This document shows positions 35,148 to 45,401 of a DNA stretch of 64,000 nt, in pieces. The notes below the pieces were generated by a model, which had not been told where the DNA came from, searched no databases, and was given only the letters and a program-made list of their open reading frames with translations. How positions within the stretch are numbered: the first letter of the stretch is position 1; each line of letters begins with the position of its first letter. The DNA comes from Dysgonomonas mossii (lineage in GTDB: Bacteria; Bacteroidota; Bacteroidia; Bacteroidales; Dysgonomonadaceae). Location of the stretch: positions 124,001 to 188,000 of the forward strand of contig NZ_SPPK01000002.1 in assembly GCF_004569505.1 (NCBI RefSeq), read 5' to 3'. The position numbers and the translations under genes were made by a program.

Positions 35148-35155
35148 TAAAGGTT

Positions 35156-36634
35156 TTATTTTATTGCGTTTAACATATCAATTCTGCCTTCGTTTACCTG
35201 CTTTAAGATCAATTCACCAAAAAGTGTATTTTGCCATGCAAACCATGCGCGGGTAAACTTCTCAGGGTTGTCTTTATTGAACGATTCGTGCATAAATCCT
35301 GTTCCGGCATCGGTATCCATAAGCATTTTTATACATGTCTGAATTTCTTTTTCGTCACGGCTAGTGAATGCTTTCATCATGATACTCATAGGCCATATCA
35401 TATCATATCCGATATGGGGACCACCAATACCTTCCCCTGCTGTTCCTTTGAAGAAATATGGATTATCTTTACTCCACACATATTTTCGTGTGTTCTGATA
35501 GATAGGGTCATTAGCATCCACATCTCCTAAATAGGGCATTGCCAATAAACTGGGCACATTGGCATCATCCATAAAGTACTGGTTTCCAAATCCGTCTACC
35601 TCGAAAGCATAGATCTGACCGTATTTAGGATGGTTAAAGATAGCATATTTTTTTAAGGCTGTCTCAACTTCCTGTGCCAAATTTCTACATTTTTCTGCTA
35701 ATTCGGGTTTCTTGTTTACTGTTGCCAATATTTCGGCTGCTTTTCTTAACGAAGTAACAGCAAAAAAGTTAGATGGAACTAAAAACTGAAAAGTTGTGGC
35801 GTCGTCCGACGGGCGGAAAGCCGATGCAATAAGTCCTACAGGATTGACAGGGTTGCCCCATCCGTCGTTATTCATGGTATCGAGTTGACGCTCTGTTTTG
35901 CGTTGGAATTTGTACGGGCCATTACCATTTTTACGTTGTTGTTCGTGGAACGTTTGTAATACCAGTTGGATCGCTTGCAGCCATTCTTCATCAAAAATGC
36001 TTGCATCTCCTGTTGTTTTCCAGTAATGGTATGCCAGGCGTATCGGGTAGCAAAGCGAATCGATCTCCCATTTGCGTTCGTGTAATTCCAGCTTCATGTC
36101 CGTCATGTCGCTCATCCATTGGTGATCGGGATTCGGGTCGTGCGGATCAAGAAAAGCATTGGCATATGGGTCGATAATGATACATTTAAATTGTCGGCGA
36201 ATAACTCCGGCAAGCATTGCCTTCAGTTCGGGATCACTGTTTGCCAATTGCACATAAGGCCACACCTGAGCGCCTGAGTCGCGAAGCCACATGGCGTGTA
36301 TATCCCCTGTATATACAACCGTGTCGTCTTTGCCGTTGGTCTTGCGATAGCGGACAGTAGTGTCCAGCGTGTTTGGAAAACAGTTTTCGAACATCCATGC
36401 CAGTTTCGGATTTTTAATCATTTTCTTAATCCGTACTATCTCACTTTCTACAGCCTTCGATTTGAATAATCTTTGATCAACGGGTGGGCGGTTGCTTTTA
36501 AAGTCGGTAGGAACGTTATAGCTTACCACGGTATTATCCTTTCGGATAGTCATGTCATGAGCCACGGCTTTTCCTCCCATTAATAATGTTGCAGCCGCTA
36601 CGGCGCATAATCCAATGTTTTTCTTTCTTTTCAT
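35156..36634 (-). CDS. GH125 family exo-alpha-1,6-mannosidase
   Basis: A 492-residue inverting exo-enzyme specific for alpha-1,6-mannosidic links. The signal peptide (GLCAVAAATLLMGGKAVA) directs it to the periplasm. Family motifs are RPPVDQRLF, YTGDIHAMWLRDSGAQVWPY, KWEIDSLCYPIRLAYHYWK with the general acid Asp, and GEGIGGPHIGYDMIWPMS with the base Glu. Together with the two GH76 genes upstream it should convert alpha-1,6-mannan oligomers to mannose. It lies in the middle of the PUL operon, 21 bases from the preceding gene. Confidence 0.95.
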   Translation of the reverse strand: MKRKKNIGLCAVAAATLLMGGKAVAHDMTIRKDNTVVSYNVPTDFKSNRPPVDQRLFKSKAVESEIVRIKKMIKNPKLAWMFENCFPNTLDTTVRYRKTNGKDDTVVYTGDIHAMWLRDSGAQVWPYVQLANSDPELKAMLAGVIRRQFKCIIIDPYANAFLDPHDPNPDHQWMSDMTDMKLELHERKWEIDSLCYPIRLAYHYWKTTGDASIFDEEWLQAIQLVLQTFHEQQRKNGNGPYKFQRKTERQLDTMNNDGWGNPVNPVGLIASAFRPSDDATTFQFLVPSNFFAVTSLRKAAEILATVNKKPELAEKCRNLAQEVETALKKYAIFNHPKYGQIYAFEVDGFGNQYFMDDANVPSLLAMPYLGDVDANDPIYQNTRKYVWSKDNPYFFKGTAGEGIGGPHIGYDMIWPMSIMMKAFTSRDEKEIQTCIKMLMDTDAGTGFMHESFNKDNPEKFTRAWFAWQNTLFGELILKQVNEGRIDMLNAIK

Positions 36635-36655
36635 ATCTTCTTTATGTTGATTTTT

Positions 36656-37843
36656 TCATTTATTGATAGATGCAAGCTTGCCATACATTTCTACCATTGC
36701 GGCTTGTGTAAGCAACCACTTTTTCTCATCTTTTTGCTTTCCGCTCCAGTCTGTATTGAACAGTCCGTTGCCTTCACGCATGTTGTTCCATGCATAATCC
36801 ATATTTTTTTGGAAAGCATCTATATATGTTTTGTCATTATCCAAATGATATAATTCAACAAATCCCCTCAGCATAACAGCAATAAACCATACATCACTTT
36901 TCTTCAACAACTTGAATTGTTGCCCGTCAGAAGTCGTAAAATCTGTAAAGAAATAATTATATGCAGATTTTGCAATGTTCTGGGCATCGGTAAGATAAGC
37001 CTTGTCTTTTGTGAGCTTATACAACAAAGATGCAGATTGTAGCATTTGCCCGCTATTGTATGGAAACTTAGCTTCACCTATTTTTCCGTCCAGCCTTATG
37101 TTGTCAAAGTACAAATAGTCGGAAGGGTCTTGCAGGTGTTTTTTTGTCCATTCATACAGGCTTTTACCTTGTTGAAAGTAAGTGCTGTCTTTGGTAGCTT
37201 CAAATAATTTGAGCGCAAAAACTGCTCCGGGTGCATTCGAACATGTGTTTTTTGATTCTCTTTTTTGTTCGCACCAATAGATTCCGCCACCCAGATTATC
37301 ATCGATACCACTGGCTACGAATTCCCATATCATTTTAGCTTTTTGCAGATATTTGTCTTCTTTAGTTAGCATGTAAGTATCAGTAAAGTCAATACCCAAC
37401 CATACATTGTCGTCATAGAACCGGTCGGACTGAGGTGCCGTGTTTATATATGATGCATAAGCCGACGGATTCCTTTTCTGGTCGAAATATTCTTCCAATC
37501 CGGGCAGCACTTTCGAATCAAGGATTTCTTGATATTTCTTATCCTTGGTTGTTTCAAACAAGGCGTTTACAGCAGAGAATGTTCCTGAGTAAGGCCATAG
37601 ATACGAATATTGGTTTGGAATATTCGCTTGCTCTTGCGATGCCAGATACGTAGCCGTATACTTGTCATCGAAAGGATAGTTTTCACGCAGCAACTTGGTA
37701 TCGGGTGCCGAATAATTTTGATACAGAGAGTCCAGCGTTAGCCGGGCTCTCTGTAGGTTAGAACTCGTATTGCCTTTATCTTTTGGGCTACAGCCTATTG
37801 TGGCAACACTAATTGCAAATAAAAAAATGTACGTAAGTTTCAT
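36656..37843 (-). CDS. GH76 family endo-alpha-1,6-mannanase, lipoprotein (first copy)
   Basis: A 395-residue lipoprotein (lipobox SVATIGC). GH76 enzymes cut inside alpha-1,6-linked mannan. The paired catalytic aspartates are in RFYDDNVWLGIDF. Other family stretches are LGGGIYWCEQKR, CSNAPGAVFALKLF and KFPYNSGQMLQSASLLY. It is only distantly similar to the neighbouring GH76, which suggests a difference in chain length or cell location, for example surface versus periplasm. It starts 6 bases after that gene ends. Confidence 0.92.
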   Translation of the reverse strand: MKLTYIFLFAISVATIGCSPKDKGNTSSNLQRARLTLDSLYQNYSAPDTKLLRENYPFDDKYTATYLASQEQANIPNQYSYLWPYSGTFSAVNALFETTKDKKYQEILDSKVLPGLEEYFDQKRNPSAYASYINTAPQSDRFYDDNVWLGIDFTDTYMLTKEDKYLQKAKMIWEFVASGIDDNLGGGIYWCEQKRESKNTCSNAPGAVFALKLFEATKDSTYFQQGKSLYEWTKKHLQDPSDYLYFDNIRLDGKIGEAKFPYNSGQMLQSASLLYKLTKDKAYLTDAQNIAKSAYNYFFTDFTTSDGQQFKLLKKSDVWFIAVMLRGFVELYHLDNDKTYIDAFQKNMDYAWNNMREGNGLFNTDWSGKQKDEKKWLLTQAAMVEMYGKLASINK

Positions 37844-37849
37844 TATCTT

Positions 37850-39010
37850 TTACTTTTTCAAATTCTCGTATGCAGCTTTTGCCTCTATCAGCATACAACC
37901 ACTGGCTTGTGATGTAAGTTGGGTAAAGCTTACCGGAGAAGAATCCCACGAAGAACCAAACAGAAGGTTGTCTTCATATTCTCCTTTTTTGTATACACCG
38001 GTAGTCCAAAGTACATAGGCATTGTTGTTTAAGAAAGTGACAAATTTATGACGGTATGCCTCATCCAAATCGTTCACTTTAATAAGCTCGAGGAAGTAGC
38101 GGATGAATATTCCTTTAAACAGACCATTGTCTCCTGTTCCTTCGTCTCTCAATACATTGCTGCTTGAGTTTGTAAGGGTAGAGATGGTATAATTGGCTGC
38201 TCTTTTTGCATCATTCAAATATACTACATCTTTGGTGATATTATATAATTCTACTCCTGCTCCCACGTATGTACCTTCGTTGTATGTAAGAGCCGAGCCT
38301 TTTACTTCTCCCGATTCTACAATGATATTGTCTTTCACCTCACCGGTCGAAGATACTACCAGCGTTTGTTTTTGCCAGTCGTATATTTTCTTCGCCCATT
38401 CGAGGTCTTCTTCGTTCTGAGTTATTTGATACAGACGTGCTCCTATGATAGCTGCGGGAGCATTTGAACAGGCATTCTTTGTAAATTCTACCCACGATCC
38501 GGTACACCATCTGATACCACCGCCTACATCTTCAGACCAGGCATCTTTGATCCAGCCCCACAACTGCTGAGCAGCATCTAAGTATTTTTGATCTTTTGTG
38601 ATATTGTATAGGCGAATCATAGTCAATGCATTCCACTCCATATCGTCAACATAGGCATTCTCATAAGTATTTCCGTTTTTTATCTTAACGCCTGCAAACC
38701 ATTTATCGAAATAAGCACTGTATTTGCTATCGTTTGTGCGCAGATAAGCATCTATCACTACATCCATAGCATGAGCATTAGGCCAATAGTGGAATGTAAG
38801 TTCCTTGTCGTCATTTCCGTAGTTGAAATAGTTGCCTGTTTCGTTCCAGAATTTATTTATCAAAGCATTCGATGCGCTATCGGCTGCGGCATTCCAATCG
38901 TATTCTATCAAAGTTCCGTACGAATACTCATCCTTGGGATCGCTGCAAGATGATAGGGCTAGCAAAACAAATGCTATAAATCCGAAATATATATTTTTCA
39001 TAAGCTTCAT
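37850..39010 (-). CDS. GH76 family endo-alpha-1,6-mannanase, lipoprotein (second copy)
   Basis: A 386-residue lipoprotein from the start at 39010 (MKLMKNIYFGF, lipobox LALSSC followed by SDPKDE). An acidic residue run after the Cys resembles the export signal that places Bacteroidetes lipoproteins on the cell surface. The catalytic Asp pair is in AYVDDMEWNALTM, with GGGIRWCTGSW and CSNAPAAIIGARLY further on. It lies next to the SusE-like gene, as is common for the surface endo-mannanase in mannan loci. It would cut long chains before SusCD import. Confidence 0.92.
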   Translation of the reverse strand: MKLMKNIYFGFIAFVLLALSSCSDPKDEYSYGTLIEYDWNAAADSASNALINKFWNETGNYFNYGNDDKELTFHYWPNAHAMDVVIDAYLRTNDSKYSAYFDKWFAGVKIKNGNTYENAYVDDMEWNALTMIRLYNITKDQKYLDAAQQLWGWIKDAWSEDVGGGIRWCTGSWVEFTKNACSNAPAAIIGARLYQITQNEEDLEWAKKIYDWQKQTLVVSSTGEVKDNIIVESGEVKGSALTYNEGTYVGAGVELYNITKDVVYLNDAKRAANYTISTLTNSSSNVLRDEGTGDNGLFKGIFIRYFLELIKVNDLDEAYRHKFVTFLNNNAYVLWTTGVYKKGEYEDNLLFGSSWDSSPVSFTQLTSQASGCMLIEAKAAYENLKK

Positions 39011-39087
39011 ATTCTTTATATCTAAGGAGATTGACCCTACGGTTTTGTTTCGGGTCAATCTTCCCGATTAATATCAGATTTTATTTA

Positions 39088-40215
39088 TCAGAGAGAAACC
39101 TCATGTGTATAAGTATCTCCTGTCATTTTTACAGTAAGATTAACGGTTTTTCCGTCAAAGTCGCTTGCAAATTTCCATTTGTGATCCCATTGAGATATAG
39201 AAGTGTATATAGCCAAGTTGTAATAGCTGGCTGTTCCCGAAGGTGTACCATCTTCGTTTGCATTAGCCGGGCCCCAGTCTTCTAAAGATTCTGTTCCTTT
39301 CGTATCTTTGAGTGATACCCTGAATTTGTAACGTTGGTCTCTACCCCACGATTCTTGTTTGAATGTAACAGGACCTGCTCCTTTCCAAACACCTTTTCCT
39401 TGGTAAGACAGTTTCCATTCAACACTATTTGTTGGGCAGAACCAGAATCCTACTTCTGTAATTTCCACAGGGGTAGAAGCTGAAGCCGATCCGAAATCAA
39501 TTTTGATGCGATATACACCATTCAATGTATTGGCTGTACCTTCAGTACCTTCTTTTAACTTACCGTCTGCAATATAATATTCAGCAGGACTTCCCGATTT
39601 GGAGTCTACAAATTTGTATGTGCCACCTGCAACAAGTTTAACATACACTTCGTATTCACCTTCTCCCAAACGGTGCATTGGCAAAGCATTGCCCAAGTCG
39701 CTTCCTGCCTCAGAACCTTCTCCTGTGATGAAAACCTGTCCCGGATCTTCCAGTCCTTCGATTCTTGTAACTGTAATCTTATTGCTCACTTTGCTTATTT
39801 TCTGGTTAATACCTCTCGATGAAGCTACAGTCCAAGCCAAGGTTATTGTTTCACCTGGTTCGGCTCCTGCTAATGCTGCTACTTTGTTTAATATTTTGTG
39901 AGAGATATCTGCTCCGCTGGAATATCCGTTAAGATCTGATGAAAGTACGAAAAGTGGACTCGAAAAATCTCCTCCATCTTTGTCAAAATATACTTCGTAC
40001 AAAGGTGCGCCGCCGTCTTGGGCAATGGCAGGTTCCCAAGAGAAATAAAGAGAACCGCTTGATGTAAGGTTTATTGCTTTTTCGGTAGCCGGCTCATATA
40101 GCTTTTTGACTTCGGTAACATCTGCGTTTTTAAATTCCATATCGTCTGTTCCGCAGGCAGTCATTAGCATAACAAATGAAAGCAATACGAATATGTTGTA
40201 AAATATCTTTTTCAT
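39088..40215 (-). CDS. SusE-like surface glycan-binding lipoprotein
   Basis: A 375-residue lipoprotein (lipobox LMTAC, then GTDDMEF). The N-terminal SusE-type immunoglobulin-like domain contains SGSLYFSWEPA and the segment around PGETITLAWTVASSRGI. Later beta-rich modules such as VFITGEGSEAG and YKFVDSKSGSPAEYYI resemble the starch-binding-like modules of SusE/SusF. It probably holds the polysaccharide at the surface beside the SusCD complex. Binding residues cannot be named. It lies between susD and the GH76 genes. Confidence 0.85.
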   Translation of the reverse strand: MKKIFYNIFVLLSFVMLMTACGTDDMEFKNADVTEVKKLYEPATEKAINLTSSGSLYFSWEPAIAQDGGAPLYEVYFDKDGGDFSSPLFVLSSDLNGYSSGADISHKILNKVAALAGAEPGETITLAWTVASSRGINQKISKVSNKITVTRIEGLEDPGQVFITGEGSEAGSDLGNALPMHRLGEGEYEVYVKLVAGGTYKFVDSKSGSPAEYYIADGKLKEGTEGTANTLNGVYRIKIDFGSASASTPVEITEVGFWFCPTNSVEWKLSYQGKGVWKGAGPVTFKQESWGRDQRYKFRVSLKDTKGTESLEDWGPANANEDGTPSGTASYYNLAIYTSISQWDHKWKFASDFDGKTVNLTVKMTGDTYTHEVSL

Positions 40216-40254
40216 AATAGTATGTTTTTTCTATTTAATTAATCTTTAGGTTAT

Positions 40255-41883
40255 TTATTCGGAGTAACCGGGATTGTTTGGTTTTAGGTTCGGGTTCTTA
40301 ACTATTTCTTCGATAGGAACCGACCATAGATAGTCTTTTCCTTCATTGAACTTTCTTGAATCCAATGTTATATACGAAGAATTGTTATTGGCGAATTTAG
40401 CTCCGTTCACCACTCCATTCAGATATTTTGTTCCTTCTTTCCATCTAACGATGTCGTAGTAGCGCAATCCTTCGAATACAAGTTCTATGCGGCGTTCGCG
40501 GTGAATTAATTCACGCATTTCGTCTGTAGACAATGTTGATGGATAATTGAGAGCACTCGCTGCTGTGAATCCTGCTCTTGAGCGTATTTTCTTAATGGTA
40601 GCATCCCATACCGATTGGTTCATCTTGTTTTGCTCAAGCATTGCTTCTGCGTACATTAATAAAACGTCGGCATAACGGAACATGATAATATTGTTCTCTT
40701 GTGCATAGTCTTTTAATGTCTTTCTTGATTGCGGATCAAAATACTTACGAGTATAATAACCTGTTACCGATTTGTTAGAGCTCACACTTTCCCAAGAGTC
40801 TTTGGTTCCTGTTCCGTAGGCAGTACGTATCGTTGATACGTTTCCATTCTCATCTACCCATTTGAATCCATCGTAAACAACACTTGCTGTCAGGCGGGGA
40901 TCTCTGTTGGTATATGGAGAATTTGGATTATAAGCAGGGTCTTTGCTGATTGTATAGCCATTGATTGTCCAGTAGTCATCTACAAGTGCTTGTATCGGCG
41001 CACACGAGTTTAAGAAAGCACCCAGAGTCATTGGCACGCGTGCATACATCTCAGTCCATGTGCGGTTTGTAGTTGCATAGCCATAGTCGAGAATAACCTC
41101 GTTGTTGTACTTGTTTTGAGATTGAAACAAGCTTTCGTAATCGCCAAACAGTTCATAAATGCCATACTTGCCTTGCTGGTTGATAAGCATATCGGTATAT
41201 TTTTCGACCATTGGCCAATTGTTTTCATACAGATAAGCTCGTGCCTGAAAAGCAACAGCTGCAGCATTCGTTATACGTCCTTTGTTGGTTATTGCACCTT
41301 TTGAAGGCAATATGTCAATGATTTCATCGAGCTCGTCATGCACAAATTGCAAAACAACAGACTTTTGTGTGCGTGATATGGTCTTTGCCTGAGCCAGCGT
41401 AATATCTTCTGTGAAGAAAGGAACGTCACCGTAGAAATAAGCCAAGCGGAAGAATAGAAATGCCCTAATGAAGCGAATCTCTGCTTTTCTTGTTGCTTTA
41501 AGGTTTTCTTCCATGCCTGGTACACGGTCTACATTTTCTAAGTATTTATGACATGTTTTTATTCCCTCATAAGCCCATTTCCATTCGCTGGCAAATAGCC
41601 CGAGAGAAGGTGTTGCCAAGCCGTTACGAATTTTGCGAGGGTCATTGTCATCTCTGGCCTGAATAACATTGTCACTCAAGGCTTCGTCTGTCCACATTTT
41701 CCCGGCACCATACATTTGGTTGTATGCCATATTGACCAATAGTTCTGAATTTTCAACTGATTGCCAGTATGTTTCATCTGTATGCTTGTCGTAAGGCATT
41801 TGGTCGAGGTTGTTACATCCTGTGAATATAAACGCTCCCATTGACAATAAGAACAGATATTTTATTATATGTCTTTTTTTCAT
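40255..41883 (-). CDS. susD: SusD/RagB family nutrient-binding lipoprotein
   Basis: A 542-residue lipoprotein lid of the SusCD importer. The start at 41883 (MKKRHIIKYLFLLSMGAF, lipobox FIFTGC) avoids overlap with susC, unlike an earlier in-frame start. Typical features are YDKHTDETYWQSVENSELLV, the TPR-type helices around EIRFIRAFLFFRLAYFYGDV, and the C-terminal RRIELVFEGLRYYDIVRWKEG. It should bind the polysaccharide and close over SusC. The gene follows susC directly. Confidence 0.95.
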   Translation of the reverse strand: MKKRHIIKYLFLLSMGAFIFTGCNNLDQMPYDKHTDETYWQSVENSELLVNMAYNQMYGAGKMWTDEALSDNVIQARDDNDPRKIRNGLATPSLGLFASEWKWAYEGIKTCHKYLENVDRVPGMEENLKATRKAEIRFIRAFLFFRLAYFYGDVPFFTEDITLAQAKTISRTQKSVVLQFVHDELDEIIDILPSKGAITNKGRITNAAAVAFQARAYLYENNWPMVEKYTDMLINQQGKYGIYELFGDYESLFQSQNKYNNEVILDYGYATTNRTWTEMYARVPMTLGAFLNSCAPIQALVDDYWTINGYTISKDPAYNPNSPYTNRDPRLTASVVYDGFKWVDENGNVSTIRTAYGTGTKDSWESVSSNKSVTGYYTRKYFDPQSRKTLKDYAQENNIIMFRYADVLLMYAEAMLEQNKMNQSVWDATIKKIRSRAGFTAASALNYPSTLSTDEMRELIHRERRIELVFEGLRYYDIVRWKEGTKYLNGVVNGAKFANNNSSYITLDSRKFNEGKDYLWSVPIEEIVKNPNLKPNNPGYSE

Positions 41884-41902
41884 TTTTGTATCGTTTCTTT
41901 TG

Positions 41903-44900
41903 TTAGAATTCAATGTCTAATCCAAAACCAAAATACTTGAGGGTAGGATAGTTACGTGCACTGTTGGCACTTCCTCCCATGTTTGAATCAAATTCGGTAG
42001 ATTCGGGATCTATCCAAGAGTTTTTACTTAATGTAAACAGATTCTGAGCATTAACGTATGCACGAACTCTTTGAAGCATTAGTTTATTTGTCAGGCTTTT
42101 AGGAATTGTATATCCTAGCTGTATATTTTTCAGTCTTAGATATTTTCCGTCAAATCGATTGATTTCCGACCCCATGCCATAGTTGTTCGAGTTTGAAACT
42201 GATCCTATTCCTGCCAAACGAGGATATCTGGCATCGGTATTTGTTGGAGACCAGAAGTCTAGCTGATGCTTGTAGATAGCATACGAATAGTTGGAGTGGA
42301 ATGGTTCTACCAACTCGCCACGTACCATCATATCACGTTTTCCAACACCTTGGATGAAGAAACCAAAGTCAAAGCCTTTCCACTCCAGGTTGTAAGTGAA
42401 TCCGAATGTGTAACGAGGGAATCCATTTCCTAAAACAAAACGGTCTTTTTCATCAATCACTCCGTCGTTGTTGCGGTCTACATATTTTACATCGCCCGGG
42501 CGAAGGTCTGAAGATGAGATACCTGCCGGTAAGGCTGATGTTTGGATTTCTTCCATTGTTTTAAAGTAGCCGTCGGTTTTATATCCGTAGTATGAACGGA
42601 ACGGTAATCCTACTTCTTTCATGATGAAGTATTCGTCAACCTTCGAAATTTCTCTACCTCCTACAAGTTTTGTAACTTTATTTTGAGAATCTCCTATATT
42701 TCCTGAAAAATCATGAGAGAATTCTCCTGTTTTCAGGCGATAGTTTAGTGTAAGTTCCCAACCGTGATTTTTCATTTCTCCAATATTTTCGGAGCTAAGA
42801 GATGTTCCGAATACAGTAGGTACTTGCGGAGCTAACAAGATATCTGATGTTGTTTTGTGGAAATAATCGAATGTTCCGGATAAAGCTCCTCTTAAGAATG
42901 AGAAGTCTGCTCCGATGTTGAATGTTTTTGATTTTTCCCATTTCAGGTTCTCATTACCAAATTTATATCCTGCTCCACCTACAACGTCATTGTCAAACGC
43001 GTATGTGTTTGAGTATAAACTGTAGGTAACAAGTGTTTGATATGGATCGATATTCTGGTTTCCTAAGATACCGTATGATCCACGAATTTTAAGATCTCCC
43101 AGTTTGTCTTTATAGAAGCCCATAAATGATTCGTCGGATATTCTCCATCCCAAAGATAAAGAAGGGAAGAAGCCCCAACGATTGGCTTTCGCAAACTTTG
43201 AAGAACCGTCTTCACGAAAACTGAATTCAGCGTAATATCTCTCCAAATAATTGTAAGAAGCACGTCCGAGTATTGAAGTAATACTTTCTTTTCTTCGATT
43301 TTGTAGTGAAGAACTTCCAGATTCAGGAGTTTCTGTCGGAACACCTAAAATAGGATCTGTATTAATGAATTTTACTTCATTGTTTTTGAATGTATATGAC
43401 TCGTTAGTTGCTCCGAATAACAGGGATAGATTGTGAGAATTGTTGAATGTCTTTTGATAATCCGCCAAAAGCTGATAGTTCATCAATCGTTTATTCTCAT
43501 TGTAATCTTCTGTATTCCTCTTAGCGTTCATTTTCATGTCGGGGATTGTATTATTCTCGTTGTTATACAAATCCACCTCTTTTCTTCTAATGAAACGATG
43601 ATAAGCGTATATATCAGCTCCCACAACTCCACGCAATTTCAATCCGTCAATGATTTTTACTTCAAGATTAATGTTTGCATTAATGTAGTCGGTATTTCCT
43701 TTCTCGTATCCCGATTCTTTTAATCCCGCCAACGGGTTCTGGTCTGTAAGCAAGCTGTTTACAAGATATTTTCCATTGTCGGCTTGCATTTTAGTCCAGT
43801 AGTATGAAGGTATACGCGATGAGTTGATAATTGCATTTCCATCAACCGATTTTTTTCCGTCGTCGCGGGTATATGATAAGATTGAAGAAAGCTTGAAGCG
43901 TCCTACTTCTGTCGAAAGATTTGAACGCAGATTGTAACGTTGTTTACCGTAGTTAGGTCCAACAAAGTTACTCTTCTGATCAAAGTACGCTCCGGAGAAT
44001 AGGTAAGTTGTATTCTCGTTACCACCCGAAACGCTCATATTGTACGACTGTTGCATTGCCGATTGTATAATCTTGTCAAAGTTCCAGTACTCTTCGCTTC
44101 GGTGATCGTATAGGTCACGTACTTCTGCAGGTGAATACATTGCGCTTTGCCCTACATTTGTCAATGACAGGTTCTTCAATATCGCATTTTGGTATCCTTC
44201 TACGGGTCTGTACAGAATGGTAGGGTCTTGTGTCCCAAGCTGCATTCCGAGACGAACGGTAGGGCGTTGATTTTTCTTTCCGCTCTTGGTTGTAACCAGT
44301 ATGACCCCATTCGCTGAGCGTGATCCATAGATGGCAGCTGTTCCCGCATCTTTCAGTACCGAAACATTATCAATATCGCCGGGGCTTAGTTTGTTCAGAC
44401 TGGCGTTATCGGTTACTAATCCATCGATAACGATCAAAGGAGAATTGTTATTCATGGTAGATAGCCCTCGAATGTTGATATTCAGGCTGTTGTCATTCGG
44501 GTCCATGCTGCGTTGTTGGATTGTCAAACTAGGTGAAGCTCCTTGCAAGGCTTGAGTAACATTGGCCACCGGACGTTCTTCTATCGTTTTTGCCTTTACC
44601 TGATCAACGGCTCCCACTGCACTTTTGCGGGTAGTAGTACCGTAACCGATCACAATAACTTCATCCAGAACCTTTTGGTCTTCCTTCAGTTTTATCTGAA
44701 AGTTGGAGTTGTTTCCTACTGTAATATCTTGTGTCAAAAATCCGACATAGGATATTTGTAATACATCATTTTTGTTACACGAAATAGAAAAATTACCATC
44801 CAGGTCGGTCATTGTTCCATTTGTTGTCCCTTTTATTACTACACTAACACCAACAAGAGGCTCTCCTGTTTCATCTTTCACAGTTCCTTTTACTGTGTTT

Positions 44901-45028
44901 TTTGCAGAAGGTGATTGTTGATGCTCATTAATATTGCCAGTCTGGGCATTTAAGATGCATGGTGTCCCGATGAATAACAGGGACAAGACTAAACTGACAA
45001 AGTTTTTTTTGTACTTTCTCTTAATCAT
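41903..45028 (-). CDS. susC: SusC/RagA family TonB-linked outer-membrane transporter
   Basis: A 1041-residue outer-membrane importer. The signal peptide (VSLVLSLLFIGTPCILNAQ) is followed by a carboxypeptidase-like domain (VKGTVKDETGEPLVGVSVVI) and the TonB-box-like region VLDEVIVIGYGTTTRKS. The plug has RGLSTMNNNSPLIVIDGL and SVLKDAGTAAIYGSRSANGV. A 22-strand barrel ends in YFGFGLDIEF. It takes up oligosaccharides with the SusD-like protein, driven by TonB. It is the first gene of the PUL operon and is divergent from the hybrid sensor-regulator. Confidence 0.97.
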   Translation of the reverse strand: MIKRKYKKNFVSLVLSLLFIGTPCILNAQTGNINEHQQSPSAKNTVKGTVKDETGEPLVGVSVVIKGTTNGTMTDLDGNFSISCNKNDVLQISYVGFLTQDITVGNNSNFQIKLKEDQKVLDEVIVIGYGTTTRKSAVGAVDQVKAKTIEERPVANVTQALQGASPSLTIQQRSMDPNDNSLNINIRGLSTMNNNSPLIVIDGLVTDNASLNKLSPGDIDNVSVLKDAGTAAIYGSRSANGVILVTTKSGKKNQRPTVRLGMQLGTQDPTILYRPVEGYQNAILKNLSLTNVGQSAMYSPAEVRDLYDHRSEEYWNFDKIIQSAMQQSYNMSVSGGNENTTYLFSGAYFDQKSNFVGPNYGKQRYNLRSNLSTEVGRFKLSSILSYTRDDGKKSVDGNAIINSSRIPSYYWTKMQADNGKYLVNSLLTDQNPLAGLKESGYEKGNTDYINANINLEVKIIDGLKLRGVVGADIYAYHRFIRRKEVDLYNNENNTIPDMKMNAKRNTEDYNENKRLMNYQLLADYQKTFNNSHNLSLLFGATNESYTFKNNEVKFINTDPILGVPTETPESGSSSLQNRRKESITSILGRASYNYLERYYAEFSFREDGSSKFAKANRWGFFPSLSLGWRISDESFMGFYKDKLGDLKIRGSYGILGNQNIDPYQTLVTYSLYSNTYAFDNDVVGGAGYKFGNENLKWEKSKTFNIGADFSFLRGALSGTFDYFHKTTSDILLAPQVPTVFGTSLSSENIGEMKNHGWELTLNYRLKTGEFSHDFSGNIGDSQNKVTKLVGGREISKVDEYFIMKEVGLPFRSYYGYKTDGYFKTMEEIQTSALPAGISSSDLRPGDVKYVDRNNDGVIDEKDRFVLGNGFPRYTFGFTYNLEWKGFDFGFFIQGVGKRDMMVRGELVEPFHSNYSYAIYKHQLDFWSPTNTDARYPRLAGIGSVSNSNNYGMGSEINRFDGKYLRLKNIQLGYTIPKSLTNKLMLQRVRAYVNAQNLFTLSKNSWIDPESTEFDSNMGGSANSARNYPTLKYFGFGLDIEF

Positions 45029-45401
45029 ACCATAGTTAGATTTAAATAAAAGATTGTTTTTGATTAATTCGCTTTAGGTCTAAATTTGAAATAGACATTC
45101 TGAGCATTTTGATTAAATTAGATTCGGATTAGGTTGATCACTCTTTAGGTTATATTTTTCATTTTTACAGGTTTTAGAGGTTAGTGGTATTAGTCATCTT
45201 TTCCGAAAGCAAATATATCTTCTTCTTAAAACCTGCAACAATAGTACAAAAGCAATTCTGTGGGCATGTCTTAAATATATACTACATTGTCTCAAATCTA
45301 TATATGTGACTTCTGTTAATGCGGATTTGTTTCTCGTTTACTATCTGTAAGATATTTATCTTTGTCATAATCTTATATCAGAATTAGGACAAAATACATC
45401 C
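45029..45401. promoter_or_regulatory. Divergent control region of the PUL
   Basis: A 373-base gap between susC and the hybrid regulator. It contains no gene. It holds direct repeats of CTTTAGGT at 45072-45079 and 45143-45150, a 9-base inverted repeat CAGGTTTTA (45168-45176) / TAAAACCTG (45227-45235), and TATCTTTG (45357-45364) as a -7 box for the regulator gene. No TAnnTTTG box was found for susC, as expected if it depends on activation. The regulator binding site is presumably here. Confidence 0.5.
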
